From: Clavibacter nebraskensis NCPPB 2581
Lineage (GTDB): Bacteria > Actinomycetota > Actinomycetes > Actinomycetales > Microbacteriaceae
Reading direction: 5' to 3'
NCBI RefSeq assembly: GCF_000355695.1
Contig: NC_020891.1
Span: 2,294,001-2,358,000 of the forward strand
Length of the DNA: 64,000 nt
In this document: in pieces, positions 7,672-15,564 of the stretch
How positions within the stretch are numbered: the stretch's first letter is position 1
How the letters are laid out: each line of letters begins with the position of its first letter
Translations under genes and position numbers: made by a program
Notes under the pieces: generated by a model
Databases searched by the model: none
What the model saw: the letters and a program-made list of their open reading frames with translations, nothing else
Told to the model about the DNA's origin: nothing

Positions 7672-9138
7672 ATGGCGAACCCCATCGAGGCCCCGGCACC
7701 CCCGCGATCCGAGCTGAAGCGCTCCATCACGGTCAAGCAGCTGTACTTCTACGTGGTCGGCGACGTCCTCGGCTCCGGCATCTACGTGCTCGTGGGCCTT
7801 GTCGCCGCGGCGGTGGGCGGCGCGTTCTGGATGGCGTTCCTCGTGGGCGTCTCCATCGCGACCATCACGGGCCTCGCCTATGCGGAGCTCGTCACCAAGT
7901 ACCCGCAGGCCGCCGGCGCCTCGCTCTACATCAACAAGGCGTTCCGGAGCCCCGTGCTCACCTTCTTCATCACCATCTGCATGCTCAGCGCCAACATGGC
8001 CGCCGTCGGATCCCTCGCGGCCGGCTTCGTGCGCTACCTCGCCGACCTCGTCGGACTGCCCGAGTCCGCCATCTGGGCGACCACCGGCATCGCGGTCGCG
8101 TTCGTCGCCGTCATCACGGCCATCAACCTCATCGGCATCAGCGAGTCCGTCATCGCCAACGTCGTCATGACCTTCGTCGAGATCAGCGGCCTCATCATCG
8201 TCGTCGCCATCGGCGTGATCGCGCTGGTCGAGGGCGTCGGCGACCCCGCCGTGCTGCTCCAGTTCCAGGTCGAGGGCGGGCCCGGATCCGCGGTGCTGGC
8301 CGTGCTCGCCGGCGTCTCGCTCGCCTTCTTCGCCATGACGGGCTTCGAGAACGCCGCGAACGTGGCCGAGGAGACCATCGACCCGTCGCGCGCGTTCCCG
8401 CGCGCGCTCATCGGCGGCATGATGACCGCCGGCATCGTGTACGTGCTCGTCTCGATGGCCGCGGCCCTCGCCGTGCCGATCGGCGACCTCGCCGGGAACA
8501 CTCTCCTCGAGGTGGTGCGTGCCGACCTGTTCTTCATCCCCGCCGCGGTGATGCTCGTCGTCTTCGCCGTGATCGCGATGGTCGCCATCAGCAACACGGC
8601 GCTCGTGACCGTGGTGGCCCAGTCGCGGATCCTCTTCGGCATGGCCCGCGAGAACGTCGTGCCCGAGATCTTCGCCAAGGTGCACCCGGCCCGCCGCAGC
8701 CCCTACGTGGCGCTGATCTTCGGCGGCGCCGTGGTGGCCGCACTCCTCGTCATCGGCGCGGCGATCCGCTCCAGCCAGGCCGGCATCCCCGAGGACGAGC
8801 GGCTCGACATCGTCGACCGCCTCGCGACCATCACGGTGGTCTTCCTCCTCTTCATCTACGCCCTCGTGATCGTCGCCTGCCTGAAGCTGCGCGGCCACGA
8901 CGAGACCGACGGCACGTACCGCGCGAACACGCCGCTGCTCATCGTCGGGATCCTCGGCAACGTCGCCGTGCTGATCTACACGCTCGTCGACGACCCCGGC
9001 GCGCTGTTCTGGGTCGGCGGCCTGCTCGCGCTCGGTCTCGTGCTGTACCTCGCGCAGCGCACGTTCGGCGCGAAGAAGCCGGATCTCGAAGCCGCTGCCG
9101 GCGTGGCCGCGGCCGGACCCACGGACAGGGAGGTCTGA
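7672..9138 (+). CDS. APC-family amino-acid permease
   Basis: A 488-residue integral membrane protein with about 12 transmembrane helices. The APC signature is in the first helix: LYFYVVGDVLGSGIYVLVGLVAAAVGG, with the unwound GSGIY that binds the substrate carboxylate. TGFENAANVAEETIDPSRAFP is the typical helix-6 region. It probably imports amino acids in symport with protons; specificity is not readable. A universal stress protein follows after only 2 nt and is surely co-transcribed, a pairing often seen for actinobacterial permeases. Confidence 0.92.
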   Translation: MANPIEAPAPPRSELKRSITVKQLYFYVVGDVLGSGIYVLVGLVAAAVGGAFWMAFLVGVSIATITGLAYAELVTKYPQAAGASLYINKAFRSPVLTFFITICMLSANMAAVGSLAAGFVRYLADLVGLPESAIWATTGIAVAFVAVITAINLIGISESVIANVVMTFVEISGLIIVVAIGVIALVEGVGDPAVLLQFQVEGGPGSAVLAVLAGVSLAFFAMTGFENAANVAEETIDPSRAFPRALIGGMMTAGIVYVLVSMAAALAVPIGDLAGNTLLEVVRADLFFIPAAVMLVVFAVIAMVAISNTALVTVVAQSRILFGMARENVVPEIFAKVHPARRSPYVALIFGGAVVAALLVIGAAIRSSQAGIPEDERLDIVDRLATITVVFLLFIYALVIVACLKLRGHDETDGTYRANTPLLIVGILGNVAVLIYTLVDDPGALFWVGGLLALGLVLYLAQRTFGAKKPDLEAAAGVAAAGPTDREV

Positions 9139-9140
9139 CC

Positions 9141-9596
9141 GTGCACGTCATCGTCGCCACCGACGGATCCCAGGCGTCGCTGCAGGCGGCCCGCCAGTTC
9201 CAGGTGATCGCGGACTCCCGCGAGATCACCGAGGTCACCGTGCTCGCCGTCGTCAGCCCGTACGCGGCCGCGCCCTTCGCGAACGAGCTCGGCCCGCACC
9301 ACGCCCCCGCGCAGACGGAGCTGAGCTACAGCAGGGACGCGGAGGCCGCCGTCGACGTGGTCGCCGCGGTCTTCGACGGCTGGGGCCCGACCATCCACCG
9401 CGACGTGCGCAGCGGCTCCCCCGCGACCGAGATCATCCGCGCCGCCGAGGAGCTGTCCGCGGGCCTGATCTCGATGGCCGCCGGCAGCCGCGGCCTCACG
9501 GCGACGATCCTGCTCGGCAGCACCGCCAGCCGTGTGCAGCACTCGGCGCCGTGCCCGGTGCTGATCTGCCGGCCGACGGTGCGGGGGCGGGGGTAG
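9141..9596 (+). CDS. Universal stress protein (UspA family)
   Basis: A 151-residue UspA-fold protein starting with GTG. The N-terminal VIVATDGSQASLQAARQF and the late GSRGLTATILLGSTASRVQHSAPCPVLI are standard; the G-x2-G-x9-G(S/T) part of the latter marks an ATP-binding UspA. The intergenic gap to the permease is 2 nt, so the two form an operon, and the protein may tune the transporter. Length is normal. Confidence 0.92.
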   Translation: MHVIVATDGSQASLQAARQFQVIADSREITEVTVLAVVSPYAAAPFANELGPHHAPAQTELSYSRDAEAAVDVVAAVFDGWGPTIHRDVRSGSPATEIIRAAEELSAGLISMAAGSRGLTATILLGSTASRVQHSAPCPVLICRPTVRGRG

Positions 9597-9652
9597 CGGC
9601 GGGTCGGTCCACGGATGGACGCTTCGGACCGCCGGCAGCCGATGCGTCCGGA

Positions 9653-10657
9653 CTAAGCGGCGAGGATCTTGTTCGACTTGCTGCGATTGCACTTCCAGCA
9701 GAGCGTCTGCAGGTTCTCGTGCGTCGACAAACCGCCCTTGAAAACAGGCACGATGTGGTCGACCTCGAGGAGCAGATGGGGCTCATCCACGACGGAGACC
9801 GAGCAGAAGCGGCAGGCGTGCCCGTCTCGAGCCTTGATGAACTGACGAAGGCGAGCTGTCATCAGGGCACGCTGCCCTGCCGCGCTCTTGTCGAATCGGA
9901 TCTTGCCGGCCAGCACGTCGACGAGTTCATCTATCGTCTCGTTGTTCAGCTTGATCGACGTCCTCTGCGAGCTGTTGCCACCCGCGCTCACGTACTCGAA
10001 GACGTAGACCGGGTAGGGGATCGCGATCCGCTTGACCTCGTAGCCGACCTGATCGCGGAACTCCTGCTCGTAGTGCTTCAGGATGAACGCCGGCGGACTA
10101 ATCGACTCGACGATGGCCGTCTCCCGCTGGCGGAGGCTCCCGACCGCGTCCTCGAGACGTGCGATGTCCTCGCCCAACGTCTCCACCTGTGTGAGCCGTG
10201 CCTCTGTCGCCGCGATGTTGAAGTACTTCATCAGGTACTTCAGCGGGTCGCCGCTGGCCGAACGAACCACCTGCAGAGAGCAGTTATGCACGTTCGGGTC
10301 CTCGAAGGACGCCTCGTTGCGATCTCGCCGATGCTTGTGATTGCTGGTGTTCTGGAAGGTGGCGAGATGAGCATGAGTGCCCGTCTCCGCCACGGCGAGC
10401 TGGAACGAATCGCGCTCTCGGATCTCCGCGATGTACTCGGCCAGTTCGTTGTGCTCATCGACGAAGGCGGCGAGTTCGCGCTTCTGCCCGAGGAAGACCT
10501 CGCCCTTGAAGTAACGGTTCTTGCGGACGTTGCGCACGATCTTCGGGACGATGACGATGGCGAGGATCAGACCGACGACGGTCAGCGATATCTGCCAGTA
10601 CGTGAAGATGAGGCTGATCAGGAAGATGATCAGGACCAACGCGATGATGTAGGGCAA
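9653..10657 (-). CDS. Membrane-anchored HNH endonuclease
   Basis: A 334-residue protein. Residues 1-42 form two close hydrophobic segments (IIALVLIIFLISLIFTYW, then LTVVGLILAIVIVPKIV) that anchor it to the membrane. A long charged alpha-helical middle follows. The last 65 residues are an HNH domain: CRFC, then LEVDHIVPVFKGG, then HENLQTLCWKCNRSKSN, with both zinc-cysteine pairs and the catalytic histidine of EVDH. The open frame begins at TTG, so the true start is uncertain. GC content and codon choice are clearly lower than in the flanking genes, suggesting transfer. A role in defence against incoming DNA is possible but unproven. Confidence 0.8.
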   Translation of the reverse strand: MPYIIALVLIIFLISLIFTYWQISLTVVGLILAIVIVPKIVRNVRKNRYFKGEVFLGQKRELAAFVDEHNELAEYIAEIRERDSFQLAVAETGTHAHLATFQNTSNHKHRRDRNEASFEDPNVHNCSLQVVRSASGDPLKYLMKYFNIAATEARLTQVETLGEDIARLEDAVGSLRQRETAIVESISPPAFILKHYEQEFRDQVGYEVKRIAIPYPVYVFEYVSAGGNSSQRTSIKLNNETIDELVDVLAGKIRFDKSAAGQRALMTARLRQFIKARDGHACRFCSVSVVDEPHLLLEVDHIVPVFKGGLSTHENLQTLCWKCNRSKSNKILAA

Positions 10658-10858
10658 GGGCCAGTCCTATCGGGAGCTCGGGTCTCGACGAGGAGACGTG
10701 CGCGGTCATCTCTAGGCGGGAGACGACAACGAAGAGGTGCCACGCAGGGGGCGCGCCGACACTGCGACGAAACGCTACGAGACCTCGGCGCGCACGCCTA
10801 GGCCCCCTTTGTCGGGCCACCCACGTCGCCCCCTGACGAGGAGCGCCGGTGATCCCCG

Positions 10859-11446
10859 TCAGCTGGCAGCCGTCGCGATCAGCGCCGTGAGCGTCCCCGG
10901 GTCCACCACCCCGAGAATCCGCGCGCTGACCCGACCCTCGGCATCGAGCACGAGCGTCGACGGGGTCGTGTTCGGCGCGGTGCGGGCGGCGAAGGCGAGC
11001 TGCACCGCGCCGCCCTGTCCGTCGAGGACGTTCTCGTAGGGGATCTCGAAGGTGTTCACGAAGGCGTCCACGCTCGCCGCCGAGTTCCGCGTGTTCACGC
11101 CGAGGAACGTCGCCGTGTCCGCCGTCGCGGCGCTGACCTCGCGCAGGTCGGCCGCCTCGACGCGGCAGGGCCCGCATTCCGCGTACCAGAAGTTGACGAC
11201 GAGGACCTTCCCGCGGAACTGGCCGGCCGTCACCGTCGCGCCGGTCGGGTCCTCGGCGGTGAAGGAGACCGGCTCGCCGCGGTCGTCGGCGGCGAACTCC
11301 GTGACCCGGCCATCGCCCGAGACGGTGCCGGTCCCGGCACCGTCGCCCGATCGGAAGTCGCTCGCGAGCTGATCCGTCGCCGTGCAGCCGCCGAAGCCCA
11401 GCGCGGCCGCGAGCACGAGGGCTGCGGCGGCGGTTCGGCGGATCAC
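10859..11446 (-). CDS. TlpA/ResA-like thiol-disulfide lipoprotein
   Basis: A 195-residue exported protein. The lipoprotein signal peptide ends in LGFGGC (C about residue 20). The thioredoxin-like domain starts near residue 65: SFTAEDPTGATVTAGQFRGKVLVVNFWYAECGPCR. The redox motif CGPC is intact, although the usual tryptophan before it is glutamate. The cis-proline loop is NTTPSTLVLD. Such proteins act outside the membrane, reducing or isomerising disulfides, often in cytochrome c maturation, but no ccs genes are nearby. The GTG start is consistent with the signal peptide. Confidence 0.88.
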   Translation of the reverse strand: MIRRTAAAALVLAAALGFGGCTATDQLASDFRSGDGAGTGTVSGDGRVTEFAADDRGEPVSFTAEDPTGATVTAGQFRGKVLVVNFWYAECGPCRVEAADLREVSAATADTATFLGVNTRNSAASVDAFVNTFEIPYENVLDGQGGAVQLAFAARTAPNTTPSTLVLDAEGRVSARILGVVDPGTLTALIATAAS

Positions 11447-11627
11447 CTCTCAGGCTACGGCCGGTACGGCGGCCCGCCCGTCCGCCGCCGCAATGTAAAG
11501 CCCCTGTGAACACTTCGCGGCCGCGCCCATCCCCTGCGTATCGTGCTCAGGACCTCCCGGCCCGACGCGTCGCCGGTGGAGCGGGAGGATCCCCCACCCG
11601 CGAACGCCGACCCGCCTGGAGGCTTCC

Positions 11628-13040
11628 ATGGCATCCGCACCCCAGCTGCACAAGAGCCTCACGCAGAGGCAGCTCACCATGATCGCGATCGGCGGCGTCA
11701 TCGGCGCCGGCCTGTTCGTGGGCTCCGGGGTGGTGATCAACGGCGCGGGCCCCGGCGCGTTCCTCACCTACGCGATCTCCGGCGTGCTGATCATCCTCGT
11801 GATGCGGATGCTCGGCGAGATGGCGACCGCGAACCCCAGCACCGGATCCTTCGCCGACTACGCCCGGCACGCCCTCGGCGGCTGGGCCGGCTTCTCGATG
11901 GGCTGGCTCTACTGGTACTTCTGGGTCATCGTCGTCGGATTCGAGGCGGTCGCCGGTGCCAAGGCGCTCACCTACTGGTTCGACGCGCCCCTCTGGCTCC
12001 TCTCCCTCGGCCTCATGGCGCTGATGACCGCCACCAACCTCATCTCCGTCGGCGCGTTCGGCGAGTTCGAGTACTGGTTCGCGGGGATCAAGGTGGCGGC
12101 CATCATCCTGTTCCTCGGCCTCGGCAGCCTCTACGTGCTGGGCATCTGGCCGGGCCGCTCGCTCGACTTCTCCAACCTCGTCGCCAACGGCGGCTTCTTC
12201 CCGAACGGCATCGGCGCGATCTTCTGCTCGGTCGTCGTGGTGATCTTCTCGATGGTCGGCGCGGAGATCGCCACCATCGCGGCCGCCGAGTCGAAGGACC
12301 CCGCGACGGCCATCCGGAAGTCGACCAACTCCGTGATCCTCCGCATCTCCCTCTTCTTCGTCGGCTTGCTGTTCCTACTCGCCGTGATCCTCCCCTGGGA
12401 CTCCACGGAGCTCGGCGCCTCCCCGTTCGTCAGCGCCTTCGACCGCATGGGCATCCCGTTCGCCGGCGACGTGATGAACGCCGTCGTCTTCACCGCCGTG
12501 CTCTCGTGCCTGAACTCCGGCCTCTACACCGCGAGCCGCATGCTCTTCGTGCTCGCGGCGCGGCGGGAGGCGCCGGCGCGGCTGGTGCAGGTGACCGAGC
12601 GAGGAGTGCCGCGCGCCGCGATCCTGCTCTCGTCGGTGGTCGGCTTCCTCTGCGTGATCGCGGCGGCCGTCTCCCCCGACACCGTCTTCCTGTTCCTGCT
12701 CAACTCCTCGGGCGCGATCATCCTGTTCGTCTACCTGCTCATCGCGATCTCGCAGATCGTCCTGCGCCGCCGCAGCGGATCCGCCGGCCTCCCGGTCAAG
12801 ATGTGGCTGTTCCCGGGCCTCTCGATCGTCACGGTCGTCGGGATCCTCGCGGTGCTCGCGCAGATGGCGCTGGATCCCGAGATTCGCCCGCAGCTCGTGC
12901 TGAGCCTGGTCGCGTGGGCGGTCGCGCTGGTGCTCTACGTCGTGACGAAGGCGCGGGGCGGGACGGTGGATCCGGCGGCGACGGCCGATGCGGAGGAGGA
13001 CGCCACCACGCCCGCGGTGCCGGTGCCCGACGCACGCTGA
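11628..13040 (+). CDS. Amino-acid permease, AAT (GabP/AnsP-like) family
   Basis: A 470-residue transporter with about 12 transmembrane helices. LHKSLTQRQLTMIAIGGVIGAGLFVGSG is the hallmark start of the AAT branch of APC permeases, and LGEMATANPSTGSFADYARHALGGWAGFSMGWLYW continues it. The helix-6 segment SMVGAEIATIAAAESKDPATAI fits as well. The branch transports GABA, asparagine, proline, aromatic and other amino acids by proton symport; the substrate here is not decidable. Monocistronic, with GGAGG-like sequence (cctggaggcttcc) before the ATG. Confidence 0.9.
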   Translation: MASAPQLHKSLTQRQLTMIAIGGVIGAGLFVGSGVVINGAGPGAFLTYAISGVLIILVMRMLGEMATANPSTGSFADYARHALGGWAGFSMGWLYWYFWVIVVGFEAVAGAKALTYWFDAPLWLLSLGLMALMTATNLISVGAFGEFEYWFAGIKVAAIILFLGLGSLYVLGIWPGRSLDFSNLVANGGFFPNGIGAIFCSVVVVIFSMVGAEIATIAAAESKDPATAIRKSTNSVILRISLFFVGLLFLLAVILPWDSTELGASPFVSAFDRMGIPFAGDVMNAVVFTAVLSCLNSGLYTASRMLFVLAARREAPARLVQVTERGVPRAAILLSSVVGFLCVIAAAVSPDTVFLFLLNSSGAIILFVYLLIAISQIVLRRRSGSAGLPVKMWLFPGLSIVTVVGILAVLAQMALDPEIRPQLVLSLVAWAVALVLYVVTKARGGTVDPAATADAEEDATTPAVPVPDAR

Positions 13041-13078
13041 GCGCGACGCCCGACCGGCGACCGCCGCGGCCGGCTCAT

Positions 13079-13084
13079 TAGGCT
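13079..13084 (+). promoter_or_regulatory. -10 box TAGGCT of a probable leaderless promoter
   Basis: TAGGCT ends 6 nt before the ATG at 13091 with no Shine-Dalgarno sequence between. Confidence 0.4.
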
Positions 13085-13090
13085 GGCCGC

Positions 13091-13783
13091 ATGGCGACAG
13101 TGATCCTCGTGCGGCACGGACGCACCACAGCGAACGCGACCGGGATCCTGGCCGGGCGCACGCCCGGCGTCGACCTCGACGACACCGGGCGTGACCAGGC
13201 CGACCGCGCCGGCGACCGGCTCGCCGCGGTGCCGCTCGCGGCCGTCATCTCCAGCCCGCTGCAGCGCTGCTGGGAGACGGCGCAGCGGATCCTCGAGCGG
13301 CAGCAGGGCACGCCGCCCCAGCCCGTCGACCCCGACCTCACCGAGTGCGACTACGGGGTCTGGCAGGGCCGGCCGCTCAGCGAGCTCGCCACCGAGGACC
13401 TCTGGAAGACCGTGCAGTCCCACCCGTCCGCGGTCGTCTTCCCCGGCGGCGAGTCCATGGCCGGGATGCAGGCGCGCGCGGTCGCCGCGATCCGCCGGCA
13501 CGACGCCGCCATCGAGGCCGAGCACGGGCCCGGCGCCGTGTGGGTCGCGGTGAGCCACGGCGACATCATCAAGTCGATCCTCGCCGACGCGTACGGCATG
13601 CACCTCGACCTGTTCCAGCGCATCGACGTGGGCCCCGCGTCCCTGTCCATCGTCCGCTATGGCGCGGGCCGCCCGACCGTGCACGCGACCAACACCGACG
13701 CGGGCGACCTCTCGTGGCTGGCGACGAGCGCCGTGGTCGGCGATGCGCCGGTCGGCGGCGGCGCCGGGCACAGCACGCTGTGA
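13091..13783 (+). CDS. Histidine phosphatase, MSMEG_4193-type putative phosphomutase
   Basis: A 230-residue member of the histidine phosphatase superfamily. ILVRHGRTTANATG holds the catalytic RHG at residues 8-10, ISSPLQRCWETAQRIL holds the second arginine, TECDYGVWQGRPLSEL the acidic residue, and VSHGDIIKSILAD the late histidine. It is the first gene of the conserved actinobacterial trio phosphatase / DUF3090 / SCO1664, which in many genomes precedes mshC of mycothiol biosynthesis. The physiological substrate is not known. Confidence 0.88.
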   Translation: MATVILVRHGRTTANATGILAGRTPGVDLDDTGRDQADRAGDRLAAVPLAAVISSPLQRCWETAQRILERQQGTPPQPVDPDLTECDYGVWQGRPLSELATEDLWKTVQSHPSAVVFPGGESMAGMQARAVAAIRRHDAAIEAEHGPGAVWVAVSHGDIIKSILADAYGMHLDLFQRIDVGPASLSIVRYGAGRPTVHATNTDAGDLSWLATSAVVGDAPVGGGAGHSTL

Positions 13784-13794
13784 TCGCACGCGCC

Positions 13795-13800
13795 TAGAGT
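13795..13800 (+). promoter_or_regulatory. -10 box TAGAGT of a probable leaderless promoter
   Basis: TAGAGT ends 6 nt before the ATG of the DUF3090 gene at 13807. This suggests that the second gene of the trio also has its own leaderless start. Confidence 0.45.
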
Positions 13801-13806
13801 GGACGC

Positions 13807-14364
13807 ATGCCCACACGAGCCCTCGAATTCGACTGGCCCGACCGGGCCGTGGTCGGCACCATCGGCCTCCCGGGCGCGCGCACGTTCTACTTCCAGGTGC
13901 GCTCCGGTCCTCAGCTGGTGACCATCGCCCTCGAGAAGCAGCAGTCCTCACTCCTCGCCGAGAAGATCGACGAGATCCTCGACCAGCTCGTCACCGTCGA
14001 GGGCAACCCGTTCAGCGTCCCCACGAGCACGCCCCCGGAGCTCGTTGACAACGACCCGCTCGAGGACGTCGACGAGCGCTGGCGCACCGGCGCCATGGGC
14101 CTCGGCTGGGATCCGACGACGGCCCAGGTCGTCATCGAGGCGTACCCCCTCGCGGAGGACGACGACAGCGACGACTTCGACCTGCCGAGCGTCGACGACG
14201 ACACGGCGGACACCGAGATGCTCGTGGTGCGGATGCCGGTCGGCGCCGCCCGCGCGTTCGCCAAGCGCACCCACGAGATCGTGGGCGCGGGCCGCCCCAT
14301 CTGCGCGACCTGCGGCTACCCCATCGACCCCGACGGGCACGAGCACACCTTCCCCGACAGCTGA
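13807..14364 (+). CDS. DUF3090 family protein
   Basis: A 185-residue soluble protein of the actinobacterial DUF3090 family. RTFYFQVRSGPQLVTIALEKQQ and LLAEKIDEIL near the N-terminus, then MGLGWDPTTAQVVIEAYPL, are diagnostic. The C-terminal ICATCGYPIDPDGHEHTFP is a half zinc-ribbon-like site (CxxC plus histidines). Its stop overlaps the ATG of the SCO1664-like gene by one base. Function is unknown, but the invariant pairing with SCO1664 and the phosphomutase implies a shared process. Confidence 0.9.
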   Translation: MPTRALEFDWPDRAVVGTIGLPGARTFYFQVRSGPQLVTIALEKQQSSLLAEKIDEILDQLVTVEGNPFSVPTSTPPELVDNDPLEDVDERWRTGAMGLGWDPTTAQVVIEAYPLAEDDDSDDFDLPSVDDDTADTEMLVVRMPVGAARAFAKRTHEIVGAGRPICATCGYPIDPDGHEHTFPDS

Positions 14365-15131
14365 TGTCGGAGACGGACCTCGTGACCGCCGAGCTGACGG
14401 TCACCGGCCGGATCAGGACGGCGTCCAACGCCACGTTCCTGGGCAGCATCGGCGACGTGGCCGTCGTCTACAAACCGATCGCGGGCGAGAACCCGCTGTG
14501 GGACTTCCCCGACGCGGTGCTCGCGCATCGCGAGGTCGCCGCGTACCTCGTCTCCGAGGCGCTCGGCTGGGGCGTCGTCCCCCGCACGTGGCTCCGTGAC
14601 GGGCCCGCGGGCGAGGGCATGGTGCAGCTCTGGCAGGACGAGGATCCCGACCAGGACGCCGTGGACCTGATCCCCGCGGCCGAGATCCCGGACACCGGCT
14701 ACCGGACGGTCCTCGGCGGCGAGGACGAGGAGGGCAACACGGTCGCCCTCATCCACGAGGACACCCCGGCGCTGCGCCGCATGGCCGTCTTCGACGTCAT
14801 CGTCAACAACGCCGACCGCAAGGGCTTCCACGTGCTCGCCATGCCCGACGGCCACCGCTTCGGCGTCGACCATGGCCTCACGTTCCACGAGGACCACAAG
14901 CTCCGCACGGTGCTGTGGGGGTGGGTCGGGGATCCGCTCACGGCGGATGAGCTCGAGGGTGTGGATCGGGTGCTCGCAGGGCTCGACGGAGATCTGGGGC
15001 GGGAGCTGGCGGGGTTGCTGACGGCGGAGGAGGTCAACGCGCTACGTGCTCGTTGTACGCGGCTGCGCACGGAGGCGCGGTTCCCGGCGCCCGCCGGTCA
15101 GAAGTCCGCGGTGCCCTGGCCCCTGTTCTAG
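14364..15131 (+). CDS. SCO1664 family protein (kinase-like fold)
   Basis: A 255-residue soluble protein overlapping the previous stop by one base. FLGSIGDVAVVYKPIAGENPLWDFPDAVLAHREVAAYLVSEALGWGVVP is the conserved N-terminal part and resembles the nucleotide-binding lobe of PI3/PI4-kinase-like proteins. The catalytic-looking segment is DVIVNNADRKGFHVL, followed by GVDHGLTFHEDHKL. It is thought to be an atypical kinase, but no substrate is known. Many actinobacteria have mshC directly after this gene; here the stop codon is followed at once by low-GC foreign DNA. Confidence 0.88.
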   Translation: MSETDLVTAELTVTGRIRTASNATFLGSIGDVAVVYKPIAGENPLWDFPDAVLAHREVAAYLVSEALGWGVVPRTWLRDGPAGEGMVQLWQDEDPDQDAVDLIPAAEIPDTGYRTVLGGEDEEGNTVALIHEDTPALRRMAVFDVIVNNADRKGFHVLAMPDGHRFGVDHGLTFHEDHKLRTVLWGWVGDPLTADELEGVDRVLAGLDGDLGRELAGLLTAEEVNALRARCTRLRTEARFPAPAGQKSAVPWPLF

Positions 15132-15564
15132 AAAGAGCTATCACCAGCGTCTGCTTCAAAAGCATGAACCTGAGTCACGGGCGCGGGAGGTTGACCGTAG
15201 TTGGTTAACGCCTTGTGTCTTGATCCCTACGCGGGGTGGAGTCCTTACACCCTCCGTCAGCAATGCGATAAGGGAGAAGAGAGCCAAGTACCTCGAGCTG
15301 TTCGTAGGCGAACAAGCGCCTTCAATTGTCACGGTCGCTTACCTCCTCGCAGGAGACCCAGCATGAAGTGCACTCATGGCCTCCAAGTGCGCGGCTCCCA
15401 CAAGTACACAGTTAGCGCAACCTGATAGCACAGACATGGCTGCGCAAAAATACCCCAGAAGGGGGCCGAGCCAGGCGCACGAGCGCGCACGTAATGCCCT
15501 AGATTGAACGCGAGGCCCGCACGCAATCCAGTCGTGCCACATACAGCGACAACTAGGAGCACAA
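15132..15564 (+). other. Non-coding stretch at the left edge of the foreign region
   Basis: 433 bp without a convincing gene. GC drops sharply just after the SCO1664 stop, so this is taken as the left boundary of foreign DNA. One frame ending at 15366 reads NAIREKRAKYLELFVGEQ and then AYLLAGDPA before a stop, which looks protein-like and could be a gene remnant; it has no sensible start or ribosome site. A promoter and AGGAG site for the DUF262 gene must lie in the last part. No tRNA, inverted repeat or copy of the right-hand attachment core was found here. Confidence 0.5.
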
